Assembly (NCBI RefSeq): GCF_003096035.1
Contig: NZ_CP029186.1
Span: 695,001 to 759,000, forward strand
Source: Flavobacterium album
GTDB taxonomy: Bacteria > Bacteroidota > Bacteroidia > Flavobacteriales > Flavobacteriaceae
DNA length: 64,000 nucleotides
Direction: 5' to 3'
The position numbers and the translations under genes are program-made. Position 1 is the stretch's first letter; the number at the start of each line of letters is the position of its first letter. Of the stretch, positions 1-8,500 are shown one piece after another. Under the pieces are notes generated by a model that was given only the letters and a program-made list of their open reading frames with translations, had not been told where the DNA came from and did no database searches.

Positions 1-99
1 CGCGAAATTCCATTTGGTAATGTGCTCCGGATTGATATAATACTCCCAAACCTTGTTCCTGTCTGCGGCAATAGTTGCCTCAACCGTTATTTTTCCCAT
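1..99 (-). CDS. SRPBCC (AHSA1-type) domain protein, N-terminal part only
   Basis: The minus strand from 99 reads an ATG and 33 codons that run off the left edge of the window. The residues MGKITVEATIAADRNKVWEYY and then NPEHITKWNF match the first strand and helix of START/AHSA1-like (SRPBCC) proteins, which bind hydrophobic ligands in a helix-grip fold. The ATVxA..xxVWxYxxxPxHxxxW pattern is typical of this family. It is the second SRPBCC gene of the cluster, lying downstream of the ArsR/SRPBCC pair on the same strand, with a 165-base gap that holds a dispersed repeat. The specific ligand or function cannot be read from the fragment. Confidence 0.75.
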   Translation of the reverse strand, partial: MGKITVEATIAADRNKVWEYYINPEHITKWNFA

Positions 100-196
100 A
101 ATTTTTAGTATTAGTTATTTAGCATTACAAAGAAATGACAAACCTTTTTAAATAAAAGGGTGGATTAAAGTCAAAATAGAGGGGGATTTTTAGCCA

Positions 197-246
197 ATAA
201 TGGAACGCGGATGACGCGGATTTTGGCAGATTTACACGGATTTCCC
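197..246. repeat. Dispersed repeat, copy 1 (GGAACGCGGATGACGCGGAT family)
   Basis: The stretch beginning AATGGAACGCGGATGACGCG and ending in CAGATTTACACGGATTT lies between the two SRPBCC genes. The opposite-strand reading of 33791-33829 gives the same sequence with a few substitutions. Nothing in it is coding. Confidence 0.6.
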
Positions 247-264
247 TCCAGTGGGCTATCAGCC

Positions 265-768
265 TTATTTCTTCCAATTTTCGAATAGTTCGTCAAGGCT
301 GTTCAGTGTCATCGTGAATCCTTCTTTGAAGCCCATCTGGATCATCATTTCGAGATCGGCCAGTTTTTCATGCGTGATTTGGATCTCAACTGTGGTTGTA
401 TCGCCATTATCAAAAAAATCAAGGTTCCATTCAGATGTCGGCATGCCTTCGGCCAGGTTCCCATCTTCATCGCTAAAGGTATTCAGCTGCTTGAAATTCG
501 TTTTTGGCGTGATAGAAGTATAATCCTGTACGCCCCAGTGCTTCTGCCCTTCCGGACTAACCATGGCATACAGCCTGCGGCCTCCTTCTTTAAAGTCCAT
601 CGACTTGGTTTCAGACTTCCACGGTTTTGGCGCCCACCACTGGTCCAGTAGCTCTTGTTTTGTAAAAACATCCCACACCAAAGCGCGTTCTGCGGCGAAA
701 TCCCTTGTTACATGTACTGTGTTTGTTTCCTTGTTTACAGTAAAATCGAAATTTAGATTGCTGTTCAT
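265..768 (-). CDS. SRPBCC domain-containing protein (AHSA1 family)
   Basis: This 167-residue cytoplasmic protein has the AHSA1/SRPBCC pattern. It shows an N-terminal strand [17 protein letters not shown], then [11 protein letters not shown], a central [13 protein letters not shown] hairpin, and a C-terminal helix [20 protein letters not shown] that closes the ligand cavity. The family is named after the Hsp90 co-chaperone Aha1, but most bacterial members are uncharacterised ligand-binding or stress proteins. Its ATG overlaps the stop of the upstream ArsR gene by four bases (ATGA), so the two are translationally coupled. ArsR-SRPBCC pairs of this kind are common, and the regulator probably controls this gene. 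The ligand is unknown. Confidence 0.88.
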   Translation of the reverse strand: MNSNLNFDFTVNKETNTVHVTRDFAAERALVWDVFTKQELLDQWWAPKPWKSETKSMDFKEGGRRLYAMVSPEGQKHWGVQDYTSITPKTNFKQLNTFSDEDGNLAEGMPTSEWNLDFFDNGDTTTVEIQITHEKLADLEMMIQMGFKEGFTMTLNSLDELFENWKK

Positions 769-1085
769 GATTTATTGTTTTTAAGTTTAGCTAATACATC
801 GTCGAGCTGGCTGAAACGGCTTTCCCAGATTTTACGGAATTGCCCAAGCCATTTATCAATTTCTTTCATTTTATCTATTTCAAGCTGGTAATAAATTTCC
901 CTCCCTTTTTGCTCCTGCTTTATAATGTCGCACTCGGCAAGTATTTTCAGGTGTTTGGATACTGCCTGCCTCGTGGTGTCAAAATGCTCGGCAAGGGCAT
1001 TGGGCGTCATGGCCTGCGCCGATATGAGCACCAGAATAGCCCTACGTGTAGGGTCGGCTATTGCCTGGAAAATATCTCTTCTCAT
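765..1085 (-). CDS. ArsR/SmtB-family winged-helix transcriptional regulator
   Basis: This 106-residue protein begins [20 protein letters not shown], the usual ArsR opening. The recognition helix region is [20 protein letters not shown] and the wing is [14 protein letters not shown]. No CxC metal site is visible near the alpha-3 helix, so metal sensing of the classic ArsR kind is unlikely. It belongs to the metal-independent subgroup usually found with an SRPBCC gene. The ATG at 1083-1085 follows a good promoter (TTG 1147-1149, TATATTTG 1119-1126) overlapped by two similar palindromic 16-mers, consistent with autorepression. It is translated together with the SRPBCC gene through a four-base overlap. 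Confidence 0.9.
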   Translation of the reverse strand: MRRDIFQAIADPTRRAILVLISAQAMTPNALAEHFDTTRQAVSKHLKILAECDIIKQEQKGREIYYQLEIDKMKEIDKWLGQFRKIWESRFSQLDDVLAKLKNNKS

Positions 1086-1103
1086 AAGTTCATTTCAAAT
1101 TAT

Positions 1104-1149
1104 GCAATCATTCAGTTGCAAATATATACGCAATTATTTGGTTGCGCAA
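1104..1149 (-). promoter_or_regulatory. Promoter and tandem operator of the ArsR-SRPBCC operon
   Basis: Read on the minus strand, a -33 TTG at 1147-1149 is 20 bases from a -7 TATATTTG at 1119-1126, a full match to the Bacteroidota sigma consensus. Two similar 16-mers, GCAATCATTCAGTTGC (1104-1119) and GCAATTATTTGGTTGC (1130-1145), share the form GCAAYYATTYRGTTGC with palindromic ends GCAA/TTGC. One lies just beyond the -7 element and the other between the two promoter elements, spaced 26 bases start to start. This fits operator sites for the adjacent ArsR repressor. Binding itself is inferred. Confidence 0.7.
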
Positions 1150-1231
1150 GTTTTTTGATAATTAATTTTATCTGGGCTTAATTCGTTCATATCTTTAGCA
1201 TTGAGTTGAATGATTACTTAAAAAATATTGT

Positions 1232-1495
1232 ATGGATTTTATTTTTATAGACCGAGCTACTAAGAGATTTCAAACTTTTACTGGGGATAAAGAAAGAGCA
1301 GAACATATCAAAAAGAAAACAGCGCAATTGCAAGTAGTGTATCCAAATTTTGAAATATATTATAATTTCAATAATCCTCCTGAAGAAGAGTTAGGAAGTG
1401 ATTGGACACAAAACCAAGATATATATGATATAGCAATATTTAATTTCAACCAACTTGGAGGTGAAATATTAAGCGCCTGGAATCCCAATAGATAG
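1232..1495 (+). CDS. Small hypothetical protein (87 aa)
   Basis: I do not recognise a family. The product is 87 residues, acidic and aromatic-rich (FIFIDRATKRF at the start, NFNNPPEEELGSDWTQNQ in the middle), with no signal peptide or membrane segment, so it is probably cytoplasmic. The DNA is visibly more AT-rich than the flanking genes, which suggests recent acquisition or weak constraint. The ATG at 1232 is preceded by an A-rich tract (AAAAAATATTGT). A weak -7-like TATCTTTA lies at 1190-1197. It stands alone between a divergent ArsR operon and the convergent rlmF. Confidence 0.6.
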   Translation: MDFIFIDRATKRFQTFTGDKERAEHIKKKTAQLQVVYPNFEIYYNFNNPPEEELGSDWTQNQDIYDIAIFNFNQLGGEILSAWNPNR

Positions 1496-1538
1496 TTTTA
1501 CAAAGTTAAGTAAAACTGTTATTCAGTTAAAAGCTTTA

Positions 1539-2498
1539 TCATTTCCACGTCGTTCCTCTCCACGCTTTCTGTTCTTCTTTATTGAGGAAGCTCCAGGCAA
1601 CAATGCGGGTCGATTTGTTTCCGGTTCCCATCGGAATAGTTTTGATTTGTACAGCCCTGCTTTCTTCCAATGCTTTGTAGATTCCTTTCAGGTTGGATTG
1701 TTTGGATACCAGCGTTGTAAACCAAAAGCAGTTTTTGGCGACATCCCTGCTTTCGATGATCATATTATGTATAAACTGGTACTCCCCGCCTTCGTAAATG
1801 AGTTCGTTGCTGATCCCTGCAAAATTAAGCTCAGGTGTTTTCTCTTTTTTGCCTGAGAGGTTCTTTACTTTTCGCTGCGTGCCTTTTTGGGCATCGGCAG
1901 CGGAAGAATGGAAGGGTGGGTTACACAGCGTTACATCAATCTTTTCATCGGCACCAACTATGTTCCTGAAAATAAATTTAGTGTTGGTTTGCAGCCTGCA
2001 TTCCACTTTGCCTATTAGTAATTCATTAGCATTCACAATGGCCTGCGCCGATGCTATTGACTTTGCATCAACATCCGACCCTATAAAGTTCCAGCTATAC
2101 TCTACAATCCCTAATATCGGATAGATGCAGTTTGCGCCCAATCCGATATCAAGACATGTGATATTGTTCCCTTCGGGCATCCTGCCAAAATTGCTTTCCT
2201 TAAGCAGGTCGGCTATATAATGGATGTAGTCGGCCCTGCCGGGTATTGGCGGCGTTAGATTTCCGTTGGGAAAATCCCAGTGCTTTATTTCGTAGTAATG
2301 GTTCAGCAGTGCTTTGTTCAGGAGTTTCACTGCAACAGGATCTGAAAAATCCACTGAGGCATCGCCAAATTTATTGGGTTTTACATACGTATTCAATCCC
2401 GGTGTACACGCAATTAAGGCATCCAGATCGTAGCGCTCCCTGTTCCTGTTCCGGGGATGGAGTGTTGTTTTTTCCTTTTGGTTATTTTCTGGAGGCAT
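1539..2498 (-). CDS. rlmF: 23S rRNA (adenine(1618)-N(6))-methyltransferase RlmF
   Basis: RlmF methylates N6 of A1618 in 23S rRNA using S-adenosylmethionine. The 319-residue product shows the class I SAM site (CLDIGLGANCIYPILG) and the N6-adenine methylase motif DVTLCNPPFHSS. It also has the family-specific opening HPRNRNRERYDLDALIACTPGL and the C-terminal GNKSTRIVAWSFLNKEEQKAW. Length matches the family (about 300-330). The ATG at 2496-2498 is preferred over a GTG six codons upstream, because homologues start shortly before HPRN and the six extra residues add nothing conserved. It is a single gene facing the T9SS operon terminator region on the same strand. Confidence 0.95.
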   Translation of the reverse strand: MPPENNQKEKTTLHPRNRNRERYDLDALIACTPGLNTYVKPNKFGDASVDFSDPVAVKLLNKALLNHYYEIKHWDFPNGNLTPPIPGRADYIHYIADLLKESNFGRMPEGNNITCLDIGLGANCIYPILGIVEYSWNFIGSDVDAKSIASAQAIVNANELLIGKVECRLQTNTKFIFRNIVGADEKIDVTLCNPPFHSSAADAQKGTQRKVKNLSGKKEKTPELNFAGISNELIYEGGEYQFIHNMIIESRDVAKNCFWFTTLVSKQSNLKGIYKALEESRAVQIKTIPMGTGNKSTRIVAWSFLNKEEQKAWRGTTWK

Positions 2499-2585
2499 AG
2501 TATATTTTGTTGGCACAATTTACGCAATCCGGCTGACATACCCTATGGCAAAAGGCGCAACATCACTGCTTGGTTTTGTCCAACT

Positions 2586-2615
2586 AAAAAAGCGGTCCCT
2601 TCCGGAACCGCTTTT
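2586..2615 (-). terminator. Rho-independent terminator after the T9SS operon
   Basis: Read on the minus strand, AAAGCGGT..., a loop and ACCGCTTT form a stem of about eight pairs followed by a T run. It lies 27 bases beyond the stop of the OmpA-family gene. Confidence 0.8.
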
Positions 2616-2641
2616 AAGGGTATTGATTGGTTTGTTGAGTA

Positions 2642-4510
2642 CTATTTCTTTACGATAATGAACTCAGAACGGCGGTTTTGTGCATGCTGCTCTTCTGTGC
2701 AGTTAGCACCGCAGTCCACCTTAGGCTGGCTCTCGCCATAGCCTTCGCCCGAGATGCGCGCCTTGGCTATGCCTTTGGAGATCACATACTGTACCGTAGA
2801 TTTCGCCCTGCGGTTAGACAGCGCCATGTTGTATTTGTCACTGCCGCGGTTATCGGTATGCGATTTTACCATGATTACAAGCTCAGGGTATTTTTTCATT
2901 GTCTCTACTAAGTTATCCAGTACAAAAGCGCCTTCTTTGGTGATGTTGCTCTTGTTGAATTCAAAGAAGACATCGTCAAGCACGATCACCGGCTGGTCCG
3001 GAACTACAACGATCGGATCAAGGTCAAGGTTTACGTTAGCCTGCGGCCCTTTGCCTGCAGGTACCTTGGCTGTGCCGTTGCTGTATTTTTCCATGCTGCC
3101 CTGAAGCCCGTAAGCCCTGTTGCAATCTACAGTGTAGGTTACCATACCTTTGGCATCGGCTGTCCTGGTCTCGATCACGTTGTTCTTCTCGTCAAGTATC
3201 GCCACTTTGGCTCCCGGAAGCGCCTGAAGCGTCTTTTTGTCCCTTACCTGTACGATGGCTTCTACCGCGCATAATGGTGTCGCGCTGTAGATCTTGTCAA
3301 AGCCGTCACGGTTTGAGGAGAAGAAACCAATATTGTTCTTGGTGTTGAAGGTAAAGGCGAAGTCATCTTTAGGGCCGTTTACAGGGGCTCCTACGTTGAT
3401 GGCATCGGTGCCTTTGTTAAGGTCGATCATGAACACGTCTAATGATCCGAAGCCTTTGTGGCCATCGGAGGAGAAGTACAGCTTGTTGTCATCGGTGATG
3501 AACGGGAAGCTTTCCCTTCCTGTGGTGTTCACTTTTGGCCCAAGGTTTACCGGCTCGCCGTAGCTGTCGCCGTTCACTTCTACTTTCCAGATGTCGTTGC
3601 CTCCCATAGTGCCTTCCCTGTCGGAAGAAAAGTACAATGTCTTACCGTCCTTGCTGATGGCAGGGTTGCCTGTCGACCACATTTTATTGTTGAACGGTAC
3701 CGGTTCGATATCGCCCCATTTGCCGTTTACTTTTTTTGCCCTGAAAAGCCATACCTGGCCAAGCTTCAGGTTGTTTTCCCTGTCCCTCTCGTACTCTTTG
3801 CGCTCCTTGAAGCTCTCGCTCGAGAAGTACATCGTGTTGCCGTCGGCGGTTACAGAGGCCGGGCCGTCATGGTAGCGGCTGTTCACCTCAGGAAGCAATG
3901 CCGGCTCGCTGTAGGTACCGTTGGCATTGTAGGTTGCCGTGTACATATCAAGGAATGGCTCTTCGCTCCATCCGTAGTTCCTGCGTGAGGTATTCCTCGC
4001 GCTGGTAAAGTACAGCGTGTTGTCATCCGAAAGCACTGCCCCGAAGGAGCCGTATTTCTTATCGTTGATGTCAAGCACTTTCTCATCGAACAGCTTGGCC
4101 TGGTTCCTTAATTTAGGAAGGTAGTTCGGGTCTTTCTTAAATTCTACTGCCCTTGTATCACCAGGGGCCATCGATGCAAATTTCTGCATCTGTGCGTTGG
4201 CCTCTTCGTACTTGCCTTCTGCCTTGAGCATCTGGGCATAGCGCCAGTAGATCTCGGCATCGGTGCTGCCTTCTATGGCTTTAGGGTACCATTTTACCGC
4301 TTCCTTGCTGTTGAATACATTGTAGTAGCTGTCGGCTATCTGGGCGTATACGTAAGGGTCTTTCTTGTCCAGCTTTTCGTAAGCTTTTGCCGCGTCCACG
4401 TACTCATAGCGTGCGTAGAGCTTGTCGGCTGCCTCAAGGTCCTTGTTATCCTGTGCCGTTACTGCCATGGTGGCGAGCATAAAACTAAGTGTAATATATA
4501 TTTTCTTCAT
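2642..4510 (-). CDS. OmpA-family protein with TPR and PD40 repeats, T9SS-cargo partner
   Basis: This 622-residue envelope protein starts with a signal peptide (MKKIYITLSFMLATMAVTAQ). Then follow tetratricopeptide-like helices (about 22-125) and WD40-like PD40 blades at about 150-400 (LYFTSARN, MYFSSES, LYFSSDREGT, LYFSSDGHKG, GFFSSNRDG). A carboxypeptidase-regulatory-like domain lies at about 410-490, and a C-terminal OmpA peptidoglycan-binding domain at about 510-622 (SHTDNRGSDKYNMALSNRRA). The layout resembles PorE/SprE-like T9SS-associated proteins. It is the last gene of a three-gene operon, 21 bases after the SprF-like gene. It probably anchors the export or surface complex of the large adhesin to peptidoglycan. 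That role is inferred from context. Confidence 0.9.
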   Translation of the reverse strand: MKKIYITLSFMLATMAVTAQDNKDLEAADKLYARYEYVDAAKAYEKLDKKDPYVYAQIADSYYNVFNSKEAVKWYPKAIEGSTDAEIYWRYAQMLKAEGKYEEANAQMQKFASMAPGDTRAVEFKKDPNYLPKLRNQAKLFDEKVLDINDKKYGSFGAVLSDDNTLYFTSARNTSRRNYGWSEEPFLDMYTATYNANGTYSEPALLPEVNSRYHDGPASVTADGNTMYFSSESFKERKEYERDRENNLKLGQVWLFRAKKVNGKWGDIEPVPFNNKMWSTGNPAISKDGKTLYFSSDREGTMGGNDIWKVEVNGDSYGEPVNLGPKVNTTGRESFPFITDDNKLYFSSDGHKGFGSLDVFMIDLNKGTDAINVGAPVNGPKDDFAFTFNTKNNIGFFSSNRDGFDKIYSATPLCAVEAIVQVRDKKTLQALPGAKVAILDEKNNVIETRTADAKGMVTYTVDCNRAYGLQGSMEKYSNGTAKVPAGKGPQANVNLDLDPIVVVPDQPVIVLDDVFFEFNKSNITKEGAFVLDNLVETMKKYPELVIMVKSHTDNRGSDKYNMALSNRRAKSTVQYVISKGIAKARISGEGYGESQPKVDCGANCTEEQHAQNRRSEFIIVKK

Positions 4511-4531
4511 TTTTCTTATGTCGCTTTTAGG

Positions 4532-5473
4532 TTAGAAATAACGTGGGGAACGGGATACTTTCTTCGGGAAGTTCACATCAAACAACAGCATGATCTCGTG
4601 CGAGGCAGGAGTCGATACTTTAAGGTCTGATACGATGTGGTCGTAGGCATAGCCGATCCTGAGGTTAGGGGTAATGGCATAGTTCACCATCCCGCCGTAA
4701 GAATCGTCAAGGCGGTAGGTTGCGCCTATCTCAAATTTGTTGAAGAACAAAAAGTTCAGTGAGCCGTCGATCGATGGGTCTACCCCAAAGGCCGACTTGA
4801 TCATAAACGTTGGCTTCATCTTCAAATTGTCGGTAAGGTCAAATACATAACCTCCCGTTAAGAAGTAATGCGATACTTCCGATCCGAACTGGTAGGCAGT
4901 ACCCTGGCCGTTTGGCCTCACTTCAAGGTGCTTGCTCTTGAGCATGTTCGGCACCGAGAAGGCAAGGTAGTATTTCTGGGTATAGTAGAAAACACCTGTA
5001 CCGATGTTCAGGTAGGTATTGTTAACGTTCTCCTGGAAGGCAGGGTCACCCGGGTCCGGCACATAGCCGTTGCCGATATCGTCATAAAGGCCTACATTGT
5101 GCATGGTGGCACCGGCTTTTAAGCCCAGGGCAAGCCTGTGCTCGCCGCCTAATTTAAGGGTGTAGGAGAAGTCGGCATAAACGTTGGTTTCCTGCACAGG
5201 GCCAATCTGGTCGACGATGGCCGATAAGCCAAGGCCCACATTCTTGCCAACAGGGCTGTGGCCCGAAAAGGTGCCCGTGCTCGGGGAGTCCTGGATATCT
5301 ACCCACTGCTTGCGGTACAATAACCCAAAGGCAAGGTTTTCCTTCGAGCCCGCATAAGCAGGGTTGATCACGTTCATGTTGTACATGTACTGCGTGTAGT
5401 GCGGATCCTGCTGGGCGCTCGCATCCAGCAGTCCTCCAAGAGCTAATAATGCTGCAAGGTAAAATTTCTTCAT
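4532..5473 (-). CDS. PorP/SprF family type IX secretion system membrane protein
   Basis: This 313-residue outer-membrane beta-barrel protein carries a signal peptide (MKKFYLAALLALGGLLDASA). The diagnostic opening QQDPHYTQYMYNMNVINPAYAGS is followed by LLYRKQWVDIQDSP and GHSPVGKNVGLGLS. PorP/SprF proteins act with the T9SS. In Flavobacterium johnsoniae each large type B cargo protein is often encoded next to its own SprF-like protein, which is needed for its secretion and surface attachment. The gene lies directly downstream of the giant adhesin, separated by 75 bases containing a GC-rich hairpin, and directly upstream of the OmpA-family gene. Confidence 0.95.
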   Translation of the reverse strand: MKKFYLAALLALGGLLDASAQQDPHYTQYMYNMNVINPAYAGSKENLAFGLLYRKQWVDIQDSPSTGTFSGHSPVGKNVGLGLSAIVDQIGPVQETNVYADFSYTLKLGGEHRLALGLKAGATMHNVGLYDDIGNGYVPDPGDPAFQENVNNTYLNIGTGVFYYTQKYYLAFSVPNMLKSKHLEVRPNGQGTAYQFGSEVSHYFLTGGYVFDLTDNLKMKPTFMIKSAFGVDPSIDGSLNFLFFNKFEIGATYRLDDSYGGMVNYAITPNLRIGYAYDHIVSDLKVSTPASHEIMLLFDVNFPKKVSRSPRYF

Positions 5474-5511
5474 GTGTGTTTCTCTAAATTTAGGTTAGTG
5501 GTAAAGGACAC

Positions 5512-5535
5512 ATCCCCCCGCCGGGGCGGGGGGAT
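5512..5535 (-). other. GC-rich intercistronic hairpin between adhesin and sprF-like gene
   Basis: ATCCCCCCGCC and GGCGGGGGGAT form a perfect 11-base-pair inverted repeat with only two bases between the arms. It lies between the stop of the adhesin and the start of the sprF-like gene. No T tract follows on the minus strand, so it is more likely an mRNA processing, stabilising or partial attenuation element than a full terminator. Confidence 0.6.
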
Positions 5536-5548
5536 CATCCAGTACTCT

Positions 5549-8500
5549 TTAATTTTGCCTGTTTATATAAACCCAGCCGGTCCTGCTTTCGCCGTTAGAA
5601 CGCTCAATCATATAGAAGTACGTTCCTGTCGGAAGCTCCTCGCCGCCTTTACCCTGACCTTCCCATTGGTTAGTGTATCCATTGCCACGGCCGTAAACTT
5701 CCTGCCCGTAACGGTTAAAGATGCTGATTTTCCTTACATCAAGAGCCGTCAGGTCAAAGTTGTCATTCTTACCGTCATGGTTTGGCGATATACCACGCTG
5801 CACATCACAACTAGTATCAACCACATTTATTTCGCCTTCTATAGGGCAGGCAGCATCCCCGTTAGGTGTAACCGTTACGTGATATACACCACCGCGTGAG
5901 ATAACAAGCTCAGAAGACGATCCTAAAGAAGCACCGCCTGCATCGGTCCATGCAAATGATACGTTGTCAGGGCTGTATACTTCATCAGTGAAAATAGCCT
6001 CAAGAACATATACATTATCATCGTTACAGCCTTCTGTAATAGCGATAACAGGTGTTGGTATTATCGTTACCATAAAGCTGTTCTCGTCGGTACAGTTTGG
6101 TGTAGTGCCGCTCTGTGCATACACATAGATCATTTGTGAATCTTCGATAGTACTTCCTACCGCAAGTGCCGTACCTGTTCCTCCAGGGCCTGTGTAGTAG
6201 TTTCCTACTCCAAGTGACGGAAGCACATAGCTGTCGCACACTGCCACATCACCCGGTGCATCGGCAACAGGGCTTGGATTGATTGTTACCGTAAAGGTAT
6301 CTTCATCCGTACAGTTTGGTGTAGAGCCGCTTTGTGCATATACATATATTGTCTGGCTGCTGGTGATAGCCTCACCTGCGTTAAGCATTGTTCCTGTTCC
6401 GCCTGCAGCTGTGTAGTAGTTACCTACAGTAAGCGCAGGAAGCGTATAGCTGTCGCATGCAGACTGGTTGCCCGGCGTTACCACTACAGGGCTTGGCACT
6501 ATTGTTACAGTGAATACATTATCGTCTGTACAGTTTGGCGTAGTGCCGCTTGTAGTAAACACGTGGATGTCCTGTGTGCCTGTAATCACTTCACCTGCAC
6601 TAAGCATGGTTCCTGTTCCGTCAGCACCTGTGTAGTAGTTATTGTTTGCGCTAAGTGCAGGAAGCACATAGCTGTCGCATGCAGTAACATTATCCGGAGC
6701 ATCAGCTTCCGGTGTCGGTGTTATCGTTACCACAAAGCTTTCTTCACCTGTACAGTTTGGTGTAGAGCCGCTTTCTACGTATACATAGATTGTTTGCGTA
6801 GTTGTCACAACATCACCTGCATTTAGCATCGTTCCTGTACCTCCGGCAGCAGTAAAGTAGTTACCCGCAGTAAGTGCAGGAAGCATATAGCTGTCGCATG
6901 AGGATACATCTCCAGGAGTTACCGCTACAGGGCTTGGTACGATAGTCACGGTGAACACATTATCATCCGTACAGCTCGGTGTTGTTCCGCTTACAGCCAA
7001 AATGTGGATGTCCTGTGTTTCAGTAATCACATCTCCTGCGTTAAGCATAGTCCCGGCTCCGTCAGCCTCTGTATAATAGTTATTGTTAGCGCTAAGGGCA
7101 GGAAGCACATAGCTGTCACAAGATGTAACATTTTCAGGAGCATCAGCTTCCGGTGTCGGTATAATTGTCACCGTAGTAGTACCTGTTGCAGTACATCCTG
7201 TATTGTCTATGGTCACCGCATACTCACCAGCTTCAGTAACTGTTATGGTATTGGTTGTGCCCGCAAAAGGAGCGCCATCTTTTGTCCATGTAAATGTTAC
7301 ATTCGCATCGTCATAGTTAGAGCCATCAACAGTTATAGTACCTGATGTGCCTTCGCACAATGCGAATTCCGGTGTAATAACGAATTCCGGCGTATTGTCC
7401 TGAACAGTTATCGTGAACGATTTCACACCATAACAATCGGTAAGGTTATTGTATATCCTTGCATAGATTGTCTGCTCATACTGTACAGTATTTGTATATG
7501 CCGTAACGTCGGATACGATCGGCTGCTGGCCATTATCTGCAAATTCCTGTGTTGTGTGGTAGGTTACCGTATAGTCACCTGTAATACCGTCAAGAATCAC
7601 TGCCGTGTTTTGAGAAAGGTCAAACTCACCAAAACCGCTTGCATTACATGCTGTAAGGTTTTCAGGCGCGTTCACTATATCTGCTACCGGATCATAGAAT
7701 TCTACAACCACAGTACCTTCTGTAGCACAGGTAGAGCCAATGAAAGTAGCTTCTACTTTATACGTACCTTCTTCAGTTACCAAGTATGATGTACCTGTAG
7801 CACCAGCTATTACAACATCGTCTTTATACCATACAAATTCAAAGTTATCCGGATCAAGCCCTGTTTCCAGAAGCCTGGTACCGCCTGCACAAACCGCGTT
7901 ACCGTCTGCCTCAAGCGATGGCTCACCCAGTTCTGGCGTACCAATGTTAAAGCTGCCTGCCTGAAGGAATACCGCAGAGTTAAAGTTGTGGTCGGTTGCA
8001 TTGGCAATAACCAGCTTGATGTTATACGAATGGTTCGGTATTACCGGAGACGTAGCCGTCATGATAACCGTTTGCCCGTTGTAATTGATAGGGTCAAAAG
8101 CGGTATCGTTATACTGCCCGAAATAAGCCTCATTTATAGCATCACAAATTCCGTTATCCGGGTGAATGTTAGTTACCTGGATTGGTATTGTCGTACTTGG
8201 CAATACTGCAAGGTTTGTAGATACACCGGTAGATAAGTCTGTCAATATAAAGGCAAAAGAGTCAGAATATATACATTCGAAACTTCCCTGATCATATTCT
8301 TCAGATGCAAAAAGGAAGTTGAAGTTAAGCTCATCGATAAGCGTCACGAAGTCGAAAGATATCCAGCTGGCATCATTACTGTTACCTGCAGGCAATCCTA
8401 CAATGTCCTCAAGATCTGAATCGCCATCCCATCCAGGGAAGTTACCGGTTCCTCCAGGGAAATTGTTCGGGCCCGGCGCTGTATTAGCGTCACCTGATAC

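Noticed and set aside
1797..2124. 108-codon plus-strand frame in the rlmF region
   Set aside because: Antisense to RlmF motifs; no signal of its own.
6040..7160. CRISPR-like regular repeat spacing
   Set aside because: The period of about 220 bases is far too long and the repeats are in frame, encoding protein units.
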